A stretch of DNA of 8,935 nucleotides from an uncultured Actinomycetes bacterium (GTDB lineage Bacteria; Actinomycetota; Actinomycetes; Nanopelagicales; Nanopelagicaceae). The number at the start of each line of letters is the position of its first letter. Positions within the stretch are counted from its first letter, which is position 1. Below are positions 6,939 through 8,935 of the stretch, in pieces. The notes under the pieces were generated by a model that worked only from the letters and a program-made list of their open reading frames with translations, was not told where the DNA came from and did not search any database. The translations under genes and the position numbers were made by a program. The stretch spans positions 1 through 8,935 of the forward strand of contig CAIUBS010000065.1 of NCBI GenBank assembly GCA_903897475.1, read 5' to 3'.

Positions 6939-7499
6939 CTATAGACCCAAGCCAAAAGTTGAGTGTGGAGAAACCTTAATTGTTGGCTGTATTCCCTTCT
7001 CAGTTATTAAACCAAACCAGCTAGATTCGCGAATCTCTTTCATCGCGGATTTTCTTTCTTCTGAATTCATGCGATCGATGAAAAGCACTCCATTAAGATG
7101 ATCCGTCTCATGTTGCAAGCACCTGGCAAGTAATTCAGTGCCCTCCACCGTCACCGGATCTCCATACATATTAAATCCTTTAGCCACAGCACGAAATGCC
7201 CTAGGCGTATTAAATGTAAGGTCGGGAAAGGATAAGCAGCCTTCTTCGCCATCCTGCATCTCATCACTCAGATCTAAGGTCGGATTAATCAAATGTCCTA
7301 ACTCATCATCTATATCCCAAACAAAAACTCTAAGTGGAACTCCAATTTGAGGTGCAGCTAATCCTGCACCAGGTGCAGCCTGCATTGTTTCAGTTAAATC
7401 AGAGACCAGCTGTCTTAACTCTTTATCGAAATCGACTACTTCTGATGCCGGTGTTACTAAAACCGGATCGCCAAATAATCGTATAGGTTGTATTGCCAT
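6939..7499 (-). CDS. def: Peptide deformylase
   Basis: Def removes the N-formyl group from new proteins, using a bound divalent metal (usually iron). The 186 residues contain all three family motifs: GAGLAAPQIG (44-53), EEGCLSFP with metal ligand Cys88, and QHETDHLNG with ligands His130 and His134 and catalytic Glu131. The ATG at 7499 fits the start MAIQPIRLFGDPVL seen in relatives. The gene lies 26 nt after priA and 1 nt before fmt, with which it is functionally paired. The tail after about residue 165 (TEKGIQPTIKVSPHSTFGLGL) is a short extension I cannot assign to a motif. No Shine-Dalgarno is evident before the ATG, but a -10-like box is, so def may have its own leaderless transcript as well as read-through from priA. 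Confidence 0.96.
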   Translation of the reverse strand: MAIQPIRLFGDPVLVTPASEVVDFDKELRQLVSDLTETMQAAPGAGLAAPQIGVPLRVFVWDIDDELGHLINPTLDLSDEMQDGEEGCLSFPDLTFNTPRAFRAVAKGFNMYGDPVTVEGTELLARCLQHETDHLNGVLFIDRMNSEERKSAMKEIRESSWFGLITEKGIQPTIKVSPHSTFGLGL

Positions 7500-7505
7500 A
7501 GATGA

Positions 7506-7511
7506 ATGATA
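7506..7511 (-). promoter_or_regulatory. Putative -10 box for a leaderless def transcript
   Basis: TATCAT on the minus strand lies in the priA-def gap, 6 nt before the def ATG, the same spacing as the serB box. No clear -35 or Shine-Dalgarno is seen. It would give the translation genes def-fmt-rsmB(-rpe) a promoter separate from priA. Confidence 0.35.
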
Positions 7512-7525
7512 CTTCAGAGGTGAGG

Positions 7526-8935
7526 CTAGATATCGAACTGGTCAAAACGGACTTTAAAAACTTGCCTTGCCTTAATACTCTGTATTTTGACAACGTCGTC
7601 GAGTAAATCAACCAAATTACTGGCCTGCTCAAGCGGTGAACGAACAATTAATCTACTTAGCTCACCTCTCAAAGTTATTGGACCAGTTATTTCATACTCC
7701 GATTTGCCTCTTAAATTCTCAGCGAATTTAGAAATTTCAGAATTTTTTCCTTCAATCACCGCGATCCGATAATACGGTGGCAACTTGGCTAGCCTGCGCT
7801 CCTTAAGTGAAAGGTTTGATCCATATGATGAATCGTTACGTAACACAGATTGAACCAGCGGATGATTATTTGGTAAAGATAGGAACACTTCGGCTTCGGC
7901 ATCTGCCCTACACAAAAGACTAAACCAAAGCAACCTTGCTAACTCTTCAGATCTTAAAGAGGGCCTATTAAAAACTCTTTCACCATCCAGCAAAATTACG
8001 CCTGAGTACTCACCATCGGGTTCAGATCCTGCAGTTGCTAGTACCACATGATTACCACTAGGAAGTTCAGTAACTTGTTTACTCCCAGATGAAATTAGAA
8101 TAGGGGTCTTGTTAAGAGCTCTTCCAATTTCCTCAGCGGTGCGATCAATTCCTTTAGCAATTACATACGGACGATTATCGCCACAGAAGCTGCACTTCCA
8201 ATCTACTATGATTTTTAAGCATAGGTAACATTGCGGAATCATCTTTTCGGAGGAAATTTGTAATTTTCCTCCGCACTCACAGCTAGCTGTATTTCTGCAT
8301 CGGCTGCATAAAAAAAGATTCGCATACCCTTTCTCTGCTACGGAAACTAAGACATTTCCCTTACTAATCGCTTTTTTGATCTGAGAAATATAGTTCTGCC
8401 CACCATCGCTAGTCCCATAATTGTGATTGAGAGAACGCTTATATCTTTTACGTTCAAGCCAACCCACATCCATCAGCCTTTCAATCTCTAGAGAGTGCGA
8501 GGCGGAAACGAAGATCAATGAGGTATCACTTGATCTAAGTAGAGTCACATCGCGTGTATTCCATCCAGGAGAATGAAGTTCATAATGTGATGAGTCTAGA
8601 TCGGAGAAAACAATTACAGTCGAATTTGACCTTAATGGAAGAAAGGATCCACTTCTAGTTGCCAAAATAAACCGTGGACACTTGACCACAATCTGTAGAA
8701 AGTTTCGATAGCGCAAGCTTTTAGAAAGATGACTTCCATATTCAACCAAGTTATCTCCAAATATCGGATGCAAAACTTTCCTTAAACTGCTTAAATCTTT
8801 CTCATCAGGAACCAATAAAAGTACTTGTCCTAAATGGCTCCTGAGTTTAGCAATCTCAGATATAAACCAGGTGGGATTTACGCTCAACGGCAAACTTAAC
8901 CCCCAGCGCAATTTTTCCTTAGTATGAAGTTGCAA
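7526..8935 (-). CDS. priA: PriA homologue (primosomal protein N'), helicase-degenerate actinobacterial type, 5' end outside window
   Basis: The visible 469 residues are the C-terminal part of a PriA-like protein; relatives run to roughly 650, so the start lies beyond the right edge and the terminal TTG is internal. PriA normally reloads the replisome at stalled forks. The fold order is kept: a helicase lobe 1 remnant (1-190), the zinc-binding insert (210-251), a lobe 2 remnant (about 255-360) and the C-terminal domain (KERRLAKLPPYYRIAVIEG onward). The ATPase motifs are gone: there is no GxGKT, the DEEH box reads FSDLD (110-114), and motif V reads ATAGSEPDG (300-308). This matches mycobacterial and streptomycete PriA, known to lack helicase motifs. 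The zinc insert keeps eight cysteines (210, 213, 219, 221, 236, 239, 248, 251), but the second pair is CxC instead of CxxC. It likely acts as a structural loader, not a motor. Confidence 0.88.
   Translation of the reverse strand: MQLHTKEKLRWGLSLPLSVNPTWFISEIAKLRSHLGQVLLLVPDEKDLSSLRKVLHPIFGDNLVEYGSHLSKSLRYRNFLQIVVKCPRFILATRSGSFLPLRSNSTVIVFSDLDSSHYELHSPGWNTRDVTLLRSSDTSLIFVSASHSLEIERLMDVGWLERKRYKRSLNHNYGTSDGGQNYISQIKKAISKGNVLVSVAEKGYANLFLCSRCRNTASCECGGKLQISSEKMIPQCYLCLKIIVDWKCSFCGDNRPYVIAKGIDRTAEEIGRALNKTPILISSGSKQVTELPSGNHVVLATAGSEPDGEYSGVILLDGERVFNRPSLRSEELARLLWFSLLCRADAEAEVFLSLPNNHPLVQSVLRNDSSYGSNLSLKERRLAKLPPYYRIAVIEGKNSEISKFAENLRGKSEYEITGPITLRGELSRLIVRSPLEQASNLVDLLDDVVKIQSIKARQVFKVRFDQFDI

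Noticed and set aside
7023..7036. 14-bp perfect palindrome AGATTCGCGAATCT inside def
   Set aside because: Perfect palindromes of this size are expected about once in a few windows of this length by chance, and it encodes ordinary def residues (EIRESS).
8933..8935. TTG at the right edge as the priA start
   Set aside because: Actinobacterial PriA proteins are much longer and the visible part starts at the helicase-like region, so the N-terminal DNA-binding part lies outside the window.
1..8935. Search for mobile elements, CRISPR arrays, tRNA/rRNA genes, riboswitches or defence genes
   Set aside because: I saw no transposase, integrase, regularly spaced repeats, tRNA-like cloverleaf, or defence-family motifs; every stretch is accounted for by housekeeping genes and short gaps.

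Overview
The window looks like ordinary core chromosome from a low-GC actinobacterium. Three things point that way. The minus-strand order priA-def-fmt-rsmB-rpe is typical of Actinobacteria. The PriA homologue has lost its helicase motifs in the actinobacterial manner. SerB carries two N-terminal ACT domains and sits next to an orphan ABC ATPase, as I recall for serB2 of Mycobacterium tuberculosis. The DNA is visibly AT-leaning, which would fit a streamlined freshwater lineage such as Nanopelagicales (acI). That placement is an inference, not a sequence match.

Layout. Bases 1-1349 (+) are the 3' part of an NCS2/AzgA-type purine permease. It ends at a strong two-way hairpin terminator with a UUCG loop (1363-1394). 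Facing it on the minus strand are uracil-DNA glycosylase (ung) and, upstream and overlapping it, a single-domain ABC ATPase of the ModF-like class. A gap of 50 bp separates the ABC gene from the divergent serB (2848-4020, +). serB then converges on rpe, and the two genes overlap by 11 bp at their 3' ends. From 4010 to the right edge, everything reads leftward as one tight cluster: priA (5' end outside the window), def, fmt, rsmB and rpe.

How the genes fit together. def and fmt form the formyl-methionine cycle: Fmt formylates initiator Met-tRNA and Def removes the formyl group from new proteins. rsmB modifies 16S rRNA, so the middle of the cluster serves translation. rpe (pentose phosphate pathway) and priA (replication restart) are regular neighbours rather than functional partners. 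serB makes serine; ung removes uracil from DNA; the permease salvages purines.

Expression signals. The three genes with intergenic starts (ABC, serB, def) use ATG, and each has a TANNNT -10-like box 6-8 nt ahead, as expected for leaderless mRNAs. The genes packed against or inside the previous gene (ung, fmt, rsmB, rpe) use TTG or GTG, which suggests translational coupling. I see no mobile element, CRISPR array, RNA gene, phage gene or defence system. No stretch over 300 bases lacks a gene. I do not think an undescribed system is present here; the findings are modest.
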